NCBI RefSeq assembly: GCF_009496155.1
Contig: NZ_WIJP01000010.1
Coordinates: 1-64,000 of the forward strand
Length of the DNA stretch: 64,000 bases
DNA from: Streptococcus mitis
GTDB taxonomy: Bacteria > Bacillota > Bacilli > Lactobacillales > Streptococcaceae
Reading direction: 5' to 3'
Shown here: piece by piece, positions 1-9,309 of the stretch
Position numbering within the stretch: the first letter of the stretch is position 1
Layout of the letters: the number at the start of each line of letters is the position of its first letter
Program-made: the position numbers and the translations under genes
The notes under the pieces: generated by a model
Database searches by the model: none
Seen by the model: the letters and a program-made list of their open reading frames with translations, nothing else
Told to the model about the DNA's origin: nothing

Positions 1-296
1 GAAAAATTTCCCATGGTTTCTGATAAAACAAAATTGTTTTTAGTGTCAATAATAGCATTTTCTCCATCATCATCATAGCGGATTCCTTCTATTTCTGGTG
101 TATAAACCCACCACATATTTTCAATCAACATAACTAAGTCAGGCTCTGTCCCCTCCTTATGAGGCATCTGTTGCGCATAGTAGACCGAATAATATTTCAA
201 GTTGCTATAAGCGTATAAACTCAACCCTAAAAATACAACCACCCCTATACTAAATACTAGGATAGTTCCTATAATGATTCCTTTTAATGCTTTCAT
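1..296 (-). CDS. Partial small membrane-anchored protein, tandem paralogue of the next gene
   Basis: The 5' part of a gene whose 3' end lies outside the window. It starts at the ATG at 296-294, two bases beyond the stop of its neighbour. The N-terminal half is nearly identical to the protein at 299-829: one membrane anchor with the motif IGVVVFLGLSLYAY, then NLKYYSVYYAQQMPHKEGTEP. The two diverge right after IRYDDDG. That pattern of conserved anchor and diverged distal part is what duplicated immunity genes often show. No family is recognised. The role as an immunity factor for the large secreted protein upstream is inference from gene order and duplication only. Confidence 0.75.
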   Translation of the reverse strand, partial: MKALKGIIIGTILVFSIGVVVFLGLSLYAYSNLKYYSVYYAQQMPHKEGTEPDLVMLIENMWWVYTPEIEGIRYDDDGENAIIDTKNNFVLSETMGNF

Positions 297-298
297 CT

Positions 299-829
299 CT
301 AATTAAACCTGTCCTGATACATTTTATTAAACAACCACTGCAGGTTGATGAGGGGTTTACTCTGTACATCAAGTATGGGCTGAACGGTTTCTCTAATCTC
401 TTCTTTTATTTTTTTTTCATCAACTGTAGCTAGATCAATTTTTTCATATTTTTTATTCATGGCCCACTCAAGAGAAAAATTTTTCCCGAATTTATAAGCT
501 ACATCATTTTGATCTCTATAGCTATAACCTCCATCAAACTCAGAAAAATTTGTAGGTTTACCAATCATATTGGTTGAATTTTCAATAAAATTTCTACCAT
601 CATCATCATAGCGGATTCCTTCTATTTCTGGTGTATAAATCCACCACATATTTTCAATCAGCATAACTAAGTCGGGCTCTGTTCCCTCCTTATGGGGCAT
701 CTGTTGCGCATAGTAGACCGAATAATATTTCAAGTTGTTATAAGCGTATAAACTCAACCCTAAGAAGACAACCACCCCTATACTAAATACTAGGATAGTT
801 CCTATAATGATTCTTTTTAATGCTTTCAT
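299..829 (-). CDS. Small membrane-anchored protein, putative immunity or partner protein
   Basis: A 176-aa protein with one N-terminal membrane segment (about residues 8-30) followed by a polar outward-facing domain without cysteines or a known motif. Its ATG (829-827) overlaps the stop of the upstream 1044-aa secreted protein as ATGA, so the two are translationally coupled. A second copy of the gene follows at once (1-296). I do not recognise the family. Translational coupling to a large secreted protein, a single anchor and tandem duplication fit an immunity or surface-partner role, but no domain proves it. Confidence 0.8.
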   Translation of the reverse strand: MKALKRIIIGTILVFSIGVVVFLGLSLYAYNNLKYYSVYYAQQMPHKEGTEPDLVMLIENMWWIYTPEIEGIRYDDDGRNFIENSTNMIGKPTNFSEFDGGYSYRDQNDVAYKFGKNFSLEWAMNKKYEKIDLATVDEKKIKEEIRETVQPILDVQSKPLINLQWLFNKMYQDRFN

Positions 830-3800
830 CTTCTTTTTCCTTTCCTATTCCCAAACCAATTCTTGATGGGATTAACGATCCATTTGTTTACAGTGTTTAC
901 CACTGGTTTTATAACATAGCGATTTGTTGCCCGAGCGATTGGCTTTACCACCTTCTGATAAATCGGTTTGACGATTGGTTTCACAATATGATTGTAGACT
1001 GGTTTGACAACTGGTTTAACAACATAGTTATAGACGGGTTTGACGACTGTCCGATTCACAAAACTTGCCGCAGGCTTAAGTACATGATTGTAGACGGGCT
1101 TAAGCACATTGTTGTGGATAGCCTTCGCAATAGGCTTCACTACGTGATTATAGGCAGGTTTGACAACTCCATGGTAGAAGGGTTTCGCTACTGCATTATA
1201 AGCAAAGTTTACAATCGGTTTTACTACTGGTTTTATAACCTTTTGATAGAGCGGTTTAGCCACTTTATTCACAGTAACATCAACTACTGGTTTGACGACA
1301 CTATTGTAGAGGGGTTTCACCACATTCGTTGACAAGAAAGTTACAACCGGTTTAACGAGCTTGTCATTGACAGTTTTTACTATTTTAGCCCCAACATATA
1401 AACCAGCACTCCCTAAAGTAGCCAAAGTATTGCCAATTGGTGCCGTAATATGCTCCTCAATAAATTTTAATGGATGTTTATTAAAGGAAGCAACTCCAGA
1501 TTTCAATGGATTCCAGAGATATTCTCGAAGAGCAGCAGAAGGATCTTCCTTTAATCGTTTTTTAAAAGCTTTGCCTTCATTGAACTTTTTCATTCCAATC
1601 AAGGCAAGTCCTGATAAACTCACAATGCTGCCAAGTAACAAGAAATCTTTATAGCCTTCAGCAGTGGTATCTCCCGACTGCTCTTTGAGCACTTGATAAT
1701 AATACTCTTGGCGTTTCTGCTCCAAACCATCTGTGCTATAATATTTTTCAATTGCTAGATCCAGATCCAAGTCTTTAAAGTCCCTATGATACTTCAGGAT
1801 AAAGGCATCTATATCTGTGAGCGTGTCCTTTTCATCGATGGTTGTTAATAAGTCCCCTGTTAGAGAATTATTTTGAAAAAGAAGCGTTTTTGGAGATAAG
1901 CCTAGGAGGTTAAATGGAGAGAGGCCCACGAAGAACTTCAATTTTTCTTTTAGAGAACTACTTTTATAAGAGGTGGCAATCGGTGCAGCCAGATGAGGAA
2001 AATCTATTGCATATTCTGGTAAATCATGAATCTTATTTAATAGCTCTCTAATTTTATCGCTATAAGCATAAGGAGCTTCTCCAAAATCATTGGTCATAGA
2101 CTGTAGACCATCATTTGCGTAGGGGACACGCGCGATGGCGTTAGCGATGGTATGGTTTATTTTATCTCGATCATTGCCATATTTTTTCCGTGCTTCATCT
2201 CCAACGGCCCTGATATAATCAAGAAACAATTTCTTCTCATCTTGATTCATCTTGGTATTGGTTAAAAAGGGATCTTTTTTAGTTGGTATCTCTTGCTTTT
2301 TGGGTTCGGTATGACTATCCTCTACTCTTTGACCTTGGTCAGTTAGCACTTGGTTTGACCCCTGAGAAAAGGGTGCTAATGAGCCCCCAGCCAAAGAGGT
2401 CTCTACAGGGTGATTAGAGTTTGCTGAGGAAAAGGATGATGGCAGCTGTGGCCTGATAGTCTTCTCCACGTTAGGATTCGTCATTTTACTAGAAGGTTGA
2501 AGATTTTCCTTAGCTTGTGGAATCTTCTGATAAACAAAAACCTTTTCTACAGCATGTTCGACCAAGGTCTCAAATACTGTTGGCGTCACATAACCATCTA
2601 CTTTCCTAGGTGTATGCTTTAGTCTTTGCCCCTCAAGAACTTTATAAGTTAGAGCGCCGTACAACTCCTTCCCTTTTTCATCTTGAAACTTTAACGTTAC
2701 GGGTAGTTCTTTCTGATAGACGAACTGAATCCTTGTTCTTGCCTTATTTTCTGTTAATCTCTTAACATCTACTAATCGATAATTTGGAATATTAAGGGAT
2801 TCCACTTTATAGGATTCATCATCGAAACCTTTATAGAATTCTGCTTTCCTTAATTCTTTCCCTTGTTTATCAACATACTGGACAATAATCGGTTTAGAAA
2901 CTCGCGTATTGATATTGGCTTGCAAGCTGCTTCCAAAAATATCGTACCTTACAGCTATTGGGTAGTAATAAGAATCATTCACTCTTTTTGGGGCAGGCGA
3001 GTAAAAGATATAATCAAAATTTGAAATAAAGCCAGCTCCAAGATAGCCACCTTTCGGAAGATCTTTAGAGCCATTTAGACCGACTACGCCTGAAGTAGCA
3101 TCATAGATAATCCCATCTTCCTTGACGAGATTAGATTCTGTCGGAATGATTTCAACTAAATTTGCAAGGTTCGTTTGAACTCCCTGAGCGGCATCAATAT
3201 CGGTAGAAATGAAACTAACAAGTATGGGTTGCTCAATCTTAGTTCCATGTTTTACAATTTGATAATGTAGAGCGAGATTACTTGCATTGTTGTACAATAC
3301 AACGATAGAATTCCCTGTTGCGCCTGGAATAAATTGCTCACCTGAGAAACCGAGTCCTTTTGGACGACTATCCTGAAATCCAGAATTTGAAGCCCACTCA
3401 TCTTTATCACTTTCAATGACCGTCCATAGTAAATCTAAATCTATACCAGATAAGGTTTTGCCGACAAAATTGATTCGTCCACTATCACCTACATTGTTAC
3501 TATATGCTACAACAGGGGTTGAGGGAGTATTGGCCTCACCAAATCGTTCACTGTCATTTAAAAGGCCATTTTCAGTTCCTTTATCAATTTCGACATATGT
3601 TTTATCAGACCAATGAAGTCCTTCTTTGCTGAGAAAGTTATCATCAGTTAGGTTATTTCCCTCAAGATTAATTTCAACATCTTTGAAAAAATCGACACCT
3701 GTCGCAGATGGATTTACCCCACCAGAGACTTCAATTTTAGTAATGCTAGGTTCAGAAGATCCACTATTTTTGTCTTCTTTTAGATTGGAAATTGCATTGT

Positions 3801-3960
3801 TCGGATTGCCGACAACGACATCATTTGGCGTAGATTTTGCCATATTTTCAACACTAGATTTTGTACTAGACTGTACAGCTTCATCAGCCATGACACTATA
3901 GGTACTGAGGGATAGAACCGTTGCAAAAAGAAATATCCCATGTTTTACAAATAATTTCAC
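826..3960 (-). CDS. Large secreted MucBP-domain protein with lysine-proline repeat tail
   Basis: A 1044-aa protein starting at a GTG (3960-3958) with AAGGAGATGTT just upstream; no ATG offers a better start. Residues 1-25 form a signal peptide (cut near VMADEAV). An uncharacterised beta-rich region spans about 70-353. Two MucBP-like repeats follow (about 354-416, with IIVQYVDKQGKEL, and 417-478, with VTLKFQDEKGKEL). Next come a polar linker (480-565), a helical region (566-760), a hydrophobic stretch (764-785, LLLGSIVSLSGLALIGM) and a basic tail (830-1044) with about 18 lysine-proline steps of the type VVKPVYN. There is no LPXTG motif; the end is GNRKGKRR. MucBP domains bind mucin-type glycans in other bacteria, so adhesion is likely. 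The tail may bind anionic polymers or be an effector, and the coupled genes downstream make the second reading worth testing. Confidence 0.8.
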   Translation of the reverse strand: MKLFVKHGIFLFATVLSLSTYSVMADEAVQSSTKSSVENMAKSTPNDVVVGNPNNAISNLKEDKNSGSSEPSITKIEVSGGVNPSATGVDFFKDVEINLEGNNLTDDNFLSKEGLHWSDKTYVEIDKGTENGLLNDSERFGEANTPSTPVVAYSNNVGDSGRINFVGKTLSGIDLDLLWTVIESDKDEWASNSGFQDSRPKGLGFSGEQFIPGATGNSIVVLYNNASNLALHYQIVKHGTKIEQPILVSFISTDIDAAQGVQTNLANLVEIIPTESNLVKEDGIIYDATSGVVGLNGSKDLPKGGYLGAGFISNFDYIFYSPAPKRVNDSYYYPIAVRYDIFGSSLQANINTRVSKPIIVQYVDKQGKELRKAEFYKGFDDESYKVESLNIPNYRLVDVKRLTENKARTRIQFVYQKELPVTLKFQDEKGKELYGALTYKVLEGQRLKHTPRKVDGYVTPTVFETLVEHAVEKVFVYQKIPQAKENLQPSSKMTNPNVEKTIRPQLPSSFSSANSNHPVETSLAGGSLAPFSQGSNQVLTDQGQRVEDSHTEPKKQEIPTKKDPFLTNTKMNQDEKKLFLDYIRAVGDEARKKYGNDRDKINHTIANAIARVPYANDGLQSMTNDFGEAPYAYSDKIRELLNKIHDLPEYAIDFPHLAAPIATSYKSSSLKEKLKFFVGLSPFNLLGLSPKTLLFQNNSLTGDLLTTIDEKDTLTDIDAFILKYHRDFKDLDLDLAIEKYYSTDGLEQKRQEYYYQVLKEQSGDTTAEGYKDFLLLGSIVSLSGLALIGMKKFNEGKAFKKRLKEDPSAALREYLWNPLKSGVASFNKHPLKFIEEHITAPIGNTLATLGSAGLYVGAKIVKTVNDKLVKPVVTFLSTNVVKPLYNSVVKPVVDVTVNKVAKPLYQKVIKPVVKPIVNFAYNAVAKPFYHGVVKPAYNHVVKPIAKAIHNNVLKPVYNHVLKPAASFVNRTVVKPVYNYVVKPVVKPVYNHIVKPIVKPIYQKVVKPIARATNRYVIKPVVNTVNKWIVNPIKNWFGNRKGKRR

Positions 3961-4123
3961 AACATCTCCTTAAAATTTCACTGAAATTTCATGGTATCAA
4001 ATAAACTGATTAAAGTCCAGAAATATGACCGAACTGAATTTGAAGGTTATGTTTCTGAAAAACACTTTATGATGGCTTACAAGCTATTCAATCTCAATTC
4101 AGAAAACATTGGGATGAAAGGGT

Positions 4124-4157
4124 GCAAAAAGCAACAACTATTTTTTAGCTGTTGCTT
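4124..4157 (-). terminator. Terminator of the EndoD gene
   Basis: On the minus strand AAGCAACA and GTTGTTGCTT form a stem with an AT-rich loop, followed by TTTTTG. It lies about 50 bases past the stop of the glycosidase gene. The rest of 3961-4205 shows no convincing promoter for the MucBP protein gene. A 72-codon plus-strand frame there looks accidental. Confidence 0.7.
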
Positions 4158-4205
4158 CTTGAAACGATTTCTTTCTAATCTCAACTTAAGAAATACTATC
4201 TATTC

Positions 4206-7200
4206 TTAATCTTCTCTCTTTTTCAAAGCTACAAGTCCATAGACGCTCATCACTCCGAGAAGTCCCAGTGCTACCAGATCAGTATCTGTTTCTACTCCTG
4301 TATTTGGCAGTTGTTTGCTTACTGCTTCACCTTTTGCTGACGTTGCTAAAAGCGATTGGTCTGTTGTTGGTGAAACTTGCTCTTCTTTTGTTCCAACTTC
4401 TGTGATTTCTGGGATGGCTTCCTTAAGAACCTCAGTTGAACGAAGGGTGCGTTTGCCTTGGGCATCTACTTCTATTAGGTGACGAATTTGTCCTTCCTCT
4501 CCTTTTTGGACAAGTTGACGTTGACCTTTAAGAAGACTTGCATTTGGTCGCTCTTGACGATTGAAGACAACTGTATCCTCTTCAATTTCTAGTTTCGGAA
4601 CTTCTAAAACTAGGTCTTTTACTCCCTCAGCTGGTTGGTTGCTTGACAGAACTTTTGTACCAATTTTAACAATTTCTGGAAGAGTTTCTTTCAGGACTTC
4701 TGTTGAGCGAAGGGTACGTTTGCCTTGGGCATCTACTTCTATTAGGTGACGGATTTGGCCCTCGACTCCAGCTTGAACAAGACGACGTTGACCTTTAAGA
4801 AGGTCTGGAGTCTCACGTTCTTGGCGTTCAAAGGGTTTTATTTCTGTTTCAACAACCAGTTCAGGCAAAGCCTCTACTGTAGGAGCTCCTTCGTTAGGAA
4901 CCATGCTGCCAACTTGTTGACTTTCTTCTGCAGGAGCTAGTTTCTTATTCAACTTTTCTTTCATGTCCGCAAAAGCTTGTGGAGTCGGTATTTGTGAAGA
5001 CAATAAAGCTTCAGCTTGGGCAACCAACTCAGCTTTAGGGTCTTTTTCACGGACGGATTCGAGCAAGCCTTCTAATTCTTCTCTAGCAGTTTGGTAACGT
5101 TGATTTCCATCCAATCTCGCTCCAGCCTGTTTCAATTCATTCAAGGCTTTGTTGACTTCTTCTTGACTGGCATCATGGTTTTCTGCAACAGCTTTCGCTG
5201 CATTGAGTTTCTCTACTAGTACAGCTTTTTTGTCCTCACTTGAGAAGGTATAGGCAAGGGTTGACTGACGACCTTGGGCAGCAGTGATTTCTTGTTTGAG
5301 ATACTCATCGTTGACAGCTGCTTTTGGAGAAACCAAGACATCAAACTCAGCTGTATGCCCCTTGTAATGCAGGGTCAAGGTCTGACGACCAGTCTTTTGA
5401 GCATCATAGCCCGTGATTTCAACACCTTTATCAGTAAAACTGTGAGTCTCTTCTGTCTCATCATCATAGAGAACGCCGAAGCGACCTTCAGAGAGATCCA
5501 GTTGTTCTCCTACTAGATAGTCTGTTTTTGGTTTCTTAGTAATATACAAACCTGCTACTTCTTTTGCTTTTCCTTCATCTTGACCAGTCACTTGGACTTT
5601 CAGAGCACCTGACACTGGTAAACCAAGGTATTGAGGTGTTAGATTTTGTTCCTCTTTTTGATGAGCGTCGTAGCCAGACACAGTCACACCTGAATGAGTA
5701 AGGTTAATCAACTCGTCGGCTTGTCCCCCTTCGTATTGAACGCGGAGTGTTCCACCTCTAAGGTCAAGTTTTTCTCCCTCTTTGTAAACTGTCTTCTTAG
5801 GCCCTTTTTCAAGACTAACTGCAGCAATTTTTCTTTCATCCTGTGGAATCGCTACAGCCAAGGTGTTACTGATTTCTTTGTCAGGTAGTTGGGTACGATA
5901 ATAGAGGAGTTTTGGTTGTTTGTCAAAGGCTAATGGTGCTGTTGCCAGATCACCACCAGTTTCAGTCTTCAAGGTTGCAATTGGTGTTTGTGAGTCTGCC
6001 TTGTCGTAAACGGTGATGGTCGCGCCTGCTGGAACATCAGAGAAACCTAGTTGAACTTGATGGTTTCCAAGTGAACGGGCAGCTACCTTAGCCATTGGAA
6101 TATTTTGACTTTCTGTGTCCAAGCTTTCATACATCTTCCAGTTATAGATACGAATAGCCTTCCAAGGTGTTCCGTTATCAGATGTAATGACATGCAAACG
6201 CCAGTCTTGGGCAGTGATTGGTTTGTCAAGAGTGATATCCGTAACGTGCGCTTTATTGCCACGGACTTCCTTGGCTAATTTCCACTCGCCATCTGTATCC
6301 TTGTAGTAAAGATCAAAGTCCTTGGTGTTCATCAAACCATCGTTAACAGACTCACCACCAGCTCCCGCATGATCCATCACCCATCTGACAACACGACGTG
6401 GTTGAGTCAAACGAATATCGACACTACCGCTCAATTGTCCTGAAGACCACTTGTCTGACAGACTTGTAATTGTACCGTTCAACATGCCTTCGATGCCTTC
6501 CCCACCTTCAGTATTGGGGAAAGTACTACCAATAACCGTTGCCCCTGGAACAATATTTTCAGCCAAAGGTCTTGGGAGAGTTGTATCCTGAACAGTCATG
6601 CCCCAGTTGAATGACGCAGTTGCAGCCTCAGAACGAAGGCCATTTTTACCAACTGCAACGACTTTCAATTCTTGAGTCGTACCAGTGGCATTAGCAGAAC
6701 GGCTAACTTTTGGCAAGTAGATGGTTGAAGCAGATGAACCTGTCAACAAACGCCAGTTATCCCCATCTTTTTCGTAGACTTCATAGAAATCGGCATCTTG
6801 ATTACCAGCAAATTGAACAACCGCTTCAGCTTCTTGGGCATTTTTAAGAGATTGTTTCACTACAGAAAAGCTTGTCGGTGCTTGTGGCGCTTGGTGATTG
6901 TCCGTGATAGTTAATTGTCCTAGGTTGAACTGATAATCTTTCACAGCTCCTTCATGTTCGAAGATGAGTTTGACTGCATAGATGGTTTTACCTGCTAGTG
7001 AGCTAAGGTCAAATTCTTCATTTGTCCAGTTGTCAGAAAGGGTTAACTCTTTCCATGCATCTGCAGCATCGAATTTGTAGTCTGGAGTTGTAGAGAAGGC
7101 CATATAAACTTTAGAACCTTTTCCTCCCTTGTGGGCAACACGAAGTTTAGTTTTCTCAGTTACTTCTAACTTAGTAGAATAAAGTCTCACATCCTGATCT

Positions 7201-9005
7201 GTCTTACCAGCTACATCACCTGAGAATTTAAGGGAATTTCCGCCATTATAGGCATCTGTAAAATCATATTCTGCACGAAGTTTTTCCCCTGTTGAAGTCT
7301 GCCACCAGCGCCATGTTGGTAGAACACCTGAAACTGAACGGTAATTCCACTCAGAATCCTTAGAAACTTTTCCGTCTACAAACCACTTTCTACCATGGCC
7401 TGTATTAAAGGAGGTAGTGAAGGTTCGGCCTACTGCTGGTGTGCGGTCTGCAACTAAATTAGCAATCCCATACCACTCTTTGTCCGCTGGTTTTTGAGCT
7501 GTCGGATCTCCTTGGTAACCTGTGAAGAAGATATCTTCGTTTTTATGGTAATCTTCACCTGTTTTTCCTAGACTGGTAATTGTATCTGGTGCAAATAGTC
7601 CAAGTGACAAACGCAACTTACCCTTTTCATCTAAGAGGGCATCCCATTTAACTTTTGTCTTATAAGAACCACCTTGTTGCAATTCCAATCCTGCAAAGAC
7701 ATCATATTGACTACGTTCTAGCCATTTTGCCATCTCTACGGAGTGGTCATTCTTTTCCTTATTCCAGTTGAAATTGGCAAAGAATTGATCCGCAGGTACT
7801 TTGTCTCCTTCTTTTTGCATGAACTGGTAGTTGTAATCACCTAGACCATCTTCGTGGTAACGACCATATTTATAAGTCATGGCATCGTACCAAGCATACT
7901 TGATTGGATGGTTAACTTTTGCCGCGTATTCTTTTGTATAGAGCATGAATTGACGCATTTTTTCACCAAGAGGCGTCACTAAGTCACCCGTTGTTTCTTG
8001 GTTGATAAAATACCCATCAAAGCCATAGTACTTAGCAAGATCAACAAGTTTTCGGGCAATAGGGAAGGTGCCATCCTCATCTTGTTTCAAGGCAGCAGCA
8101 AATTTCTCTTGGTCAGCGATGCTATTTGACCAGTTGAAGAAAAGTGTTCCATAAACGGGAACTCCGTTACGATGTCCTGCATCAATGACATCTGGGGTTG
8201 GGACTAGACCTTCCCAAAAGACCATTGAATCCAAGTATTGCCAGTAGTCAAAGGCGTAGGCCTTGAATTCTTCTCCACCAACAGAAGCGTGGTCTTTGGC
8301 TTTAGAATTGGTATTTGCTAGCGCCTGAACCTTGGCTCTTCTACTTGCTTTTTCATTCACCAACTGGCCTCTATGGCGCTTGGCTAGTTCAACTGAGGAA
8401 CGATTGATGGGATCATCTTCACGAGCTCCAGGTTCCCATTTCAACAAATCCTCCCAAGAATTAAATTTGATTTCCTTTGGTTTTAATGTTTTTTCTACAT
8501 TTTTAGGGACATCTGGCTGGACTTCTTTTTCAGTCTTATTATCTTCTGCTACTGGCTTAGACTCGTCCCCCTGGCTAGTTACTTCAGCTTTTGTTTCTGT
8601 TTCCTTTTCAGACTTAGGTTTTACTTCTGCAAATGGTGTTTCTGCAGTCACCTCGCTTGGTTTTTCCTCTGGTTTAAGTACGCTAGCTGCCTCTGCTTTT
8701 TCAGTAGTTGTAGCTTCATTGCTTGCTGGCGAAGTAGTTTCAGATGCTCTCTCTACTCCTTCTACCTTTTCTGGATTGTTTTCTCTAGCATGTTCTCCTT
8801 CATTCTGCTTGTCAGCTTCATTAGTCGAATGCTCACTCTCCCCTGAAACAAGTTCTGTATTGGCTCCCTTATTTTCAGGAACTACAGTTTCTTCTGCCAA
8901 GGCTGGACCAGCAAATAAAACAGCCCCAATCATCAGTGAGCAGGCACCTACTGACAACTTACGAATGCTGTAACGGCAACGTCTTTCGAAAAATGGATTC
9001 TTCAT
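4206..9005 (-). CDS. endoD: Cell-wall-anchored endo-beta-N-acetylglucosaminidase (GH85, EndoD type)
   Basis: This enzyme cleaves the chitobiose core of N-linked glycans and releases them from host glycoproteins as a sugar source. The 1599-aa protein has a YSIRK signal peptide (YSIRKLSVGACSLMIGAVLF), an acidic linker to about residue 185, and the GH85 catalytic region from about 230. There GYFINQET holds the catalytic Asn335 and Glu337. Ig-like segments lie near 1070 and 1160, a FIVAR-like helical segment near 1235-1305, and two G5-like repeats near 1395-1450 and 1480-1540 (both with RHLIEVDAQGKRTLRSTEVL). The LPNTG sortase signal is at 1566, followed by a membrane segment and KKRED. It is transcribed alone, with a promoter at 9109-9136 and a cre site in the leader. 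Length and architecture match pneumococcal EndoD. Confidence 0.95.
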   Translation of the reverse strand: MKNPFFERRCRYSIRKLSVGACSLMIGAVLFAGPALAEETVVPENKGANTELVSGESEHSTNEADKQNEGEHARENNPEKVEGVERASETTSPASNEATTTEKAEAASVLKPEEKPSEVTAETPFAEVKPKSEKETETKAEVTSQGDESKPVAEDNKTEKEVQPDVPKNVEKTLKPKEIKFNSWEDLLKWEPGAREDDPINRSSVELAKRHRGQLVNEKASRRAKVQALANTNSKAKDHASVGGEEFKAYAFDYWQYLDSMVFWEGLVPTPDVIDAGHRNGVPVYGTLFFNWSNSIADQEKFAAALKQDEDGTFPIARKLVDLAKYYGFDGYFINQETTGDLVTPLGEKMRQFMLYTKEYAAKVNHPIKYAWYDAMTYKYGRYHEDGLGDYNYQFMQKEGDKVPADQFFANFNWNKEKNDHSVEMAKWLERSQYDVFAGLELQQGGSYKTKVKWDALLDEKGKLRLSLGLFAPDTITSLGKTGEDYHKNEDIFFTGYQGDPTAQKPADKEWYGIANLVADRTPAVGRTFTTSFNTGHGRKWFVDGKVSKDSEWNYRSVSGVLPTWRWWQTSTGEKLRAEYDFTDAYNGGNSLKFSGDVAGKTDQDVRLYSTKLEVTEKTKLRVAHKGGKGSKVYMAFSTTPDYKFDAADAWKELTLSDNWTNEEFDLSSLAGKTIYAVKLIFEHEGAVKDYQFNLGQLTITDNHQAPQAPTSFSVVKQSLKNAQEAEAVVQFAGNQDADFYEVYEKDGDNWRLLTGSSASTIYLPKVSRSANATGTTQELKVVAVGKNGLRSEAATASFNWGMTVQDTTLPRPLAENIVPGATVIGSTFPNTEGGEGIEGMLNGTITSLSDKWSSGQLSGSVDIRLTQPRRVVRWVMDHAGAGGESVNDGLMNTKDFDLYYKDTDGEWKLAKEVRGNKAHVTDITLDKPITAQDWRLHVITSDNGTPWKAIRIYNWKMYESLDTESQNIPMAKVAARSLGNHQVQLGFSDVPAGATITVYDKADSQTPIATLKTETGGDLATAPLAFDKQPKLLYYRTQLPDKEISNTLAVAIPQDERKIAAVSLEKGPKKTVYKEGEKLDLRGGTLRVQYEGGQADELINLTHSGVTVSGYDAHQKEEQNLTPQYLGLPVSGALKVQVTGQDEGKAKEVAGLYITKKPKTDYLVGEQLDLSEGRFGVLYDDETEETHSFTDKGVEITGYDAQKTGRQTLTLHYKGHTAEFDVLVSPKAAVNDEYLKQEITAAQGRQSTLAYTFSSEDKKAVLVEKLNAAKAVAENHDASQEEVNKALNELKQAGARLDGNQRYQTAREELEGLLESVREKDPKAELVAQAEALLSSQIPTPQAFADMKEKLNKKLAPAEESQQVGSMVPNEGAPTVEALPELVVETEIKPFERQERETPDLLKGQRRLVQAGVEGQIRHLIEVDAQGKRTLRSTEVLKETLPEIVKIGTKVLSSNQPAEGVKDLVLEVPKLEIEEDTVVFNRQERPNASLLKGQRQLVQKGEEGQIRHLIEVDAQGKRTLRSTEVLKEAIPEITEVGTKEEQVSPTTDQSLLATSAKGEAVSKQLPNTGVETDTDLVALGLLGVMSVYGLVALKKRED

Positions 9006-9040
9006 TTTCTCCTCCTAAAAGATTGATCTTATTGTGCAAA

Positions 9041-9054
9041 AGAAAGCGCTTAAC
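9041..9054. promoter_or_regulatory. Candidate CcpA cre site in the EndoD leader
   Basis: AGAAAGCGCTTAAC matches 11 of 14 positions of the catabolite response element TGWAARCGYTWNCW, including the whole AARCGYT core. It lies about 50 bases downstream of the predicted EndoD start of transcription, a position where CcpA acts as a roadblock. Catabolite control of a glycan-harvesting enzyme makes sense. Confidence 0.55.
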
Positions 9055-9108
9055 TTTCTTAGTAAAATTTTTTATCCCAATCACAGGAACCAAGATAATT
9101 CCTCCCTC

Positions 9109-9136
9109 ATTTTAAAATATTTCTTTTAAATGTCAA
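9109..9136 (-). promoter_or_regulatory. Promoter of the EndoD gene
   Basis: On the minus strand TTGACA (9136-9131), a 16-base spacer and TAAAAT (9114-9109). The 5' leader would be about 95 bases and include the cre candidate. The GGAGGAG ribosome site lies just before the ATG at 9005. The divergent nptA promoter sits about 100 bases away. Confidence 0.7.
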
Positions 9137-9237
9137 TATATAAAAGGAAATACCTATATCTAGGTTAGAAATTGGTAAAATTAATATAATTAAGGCCCAT
9201 TCTCACGAATTTTCTTTCTAAAATTTCATCTAAATAC

Positions 9238-9266
9238 TTGTTAGATTTACTTTTATCCTTTAAAAT
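9238..9266 (+). promoter_or_regulatory. Promoter of the Na/phosphate transporter gene
   Basis: TTGTTA (9238-9243), a 17-base spacer and TAAAAT (9261-9266). The TCGGAGGA ribosome site follows at about 9295-9302, before the ATG at 9310. Confidence 0.65.
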
Positions 9267-9309
9267 AGAATAGGAGAAATTCCGTTATTATTTTTCGGAG
9301 GAAAAAGAA

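Noticed and set aside
820..1332. 170-codon plus-strand frame rich in Trp, Phe and Asp repeats
   Set aside because: It is the antisense of the lysine-proline repeat tail of the 1044-aa protein. Its periodicity comes from that repeat, and it has no ribosome site.
3991..4209. 72-codon plus-strand frame between the MucBP protein gene and EndoD
   Set aside because: It has no ribosome site and runs through the EndoD terminator hairpin; the translated end is simply the stem sequence.
8332..8973. 213-codon plus-strand frame with many Ser and Ala residues
   Set aside because: It is antisense to the signal peptide and acidic linker of EndoD, whose reading frame, motifs and ribosome site are clear.
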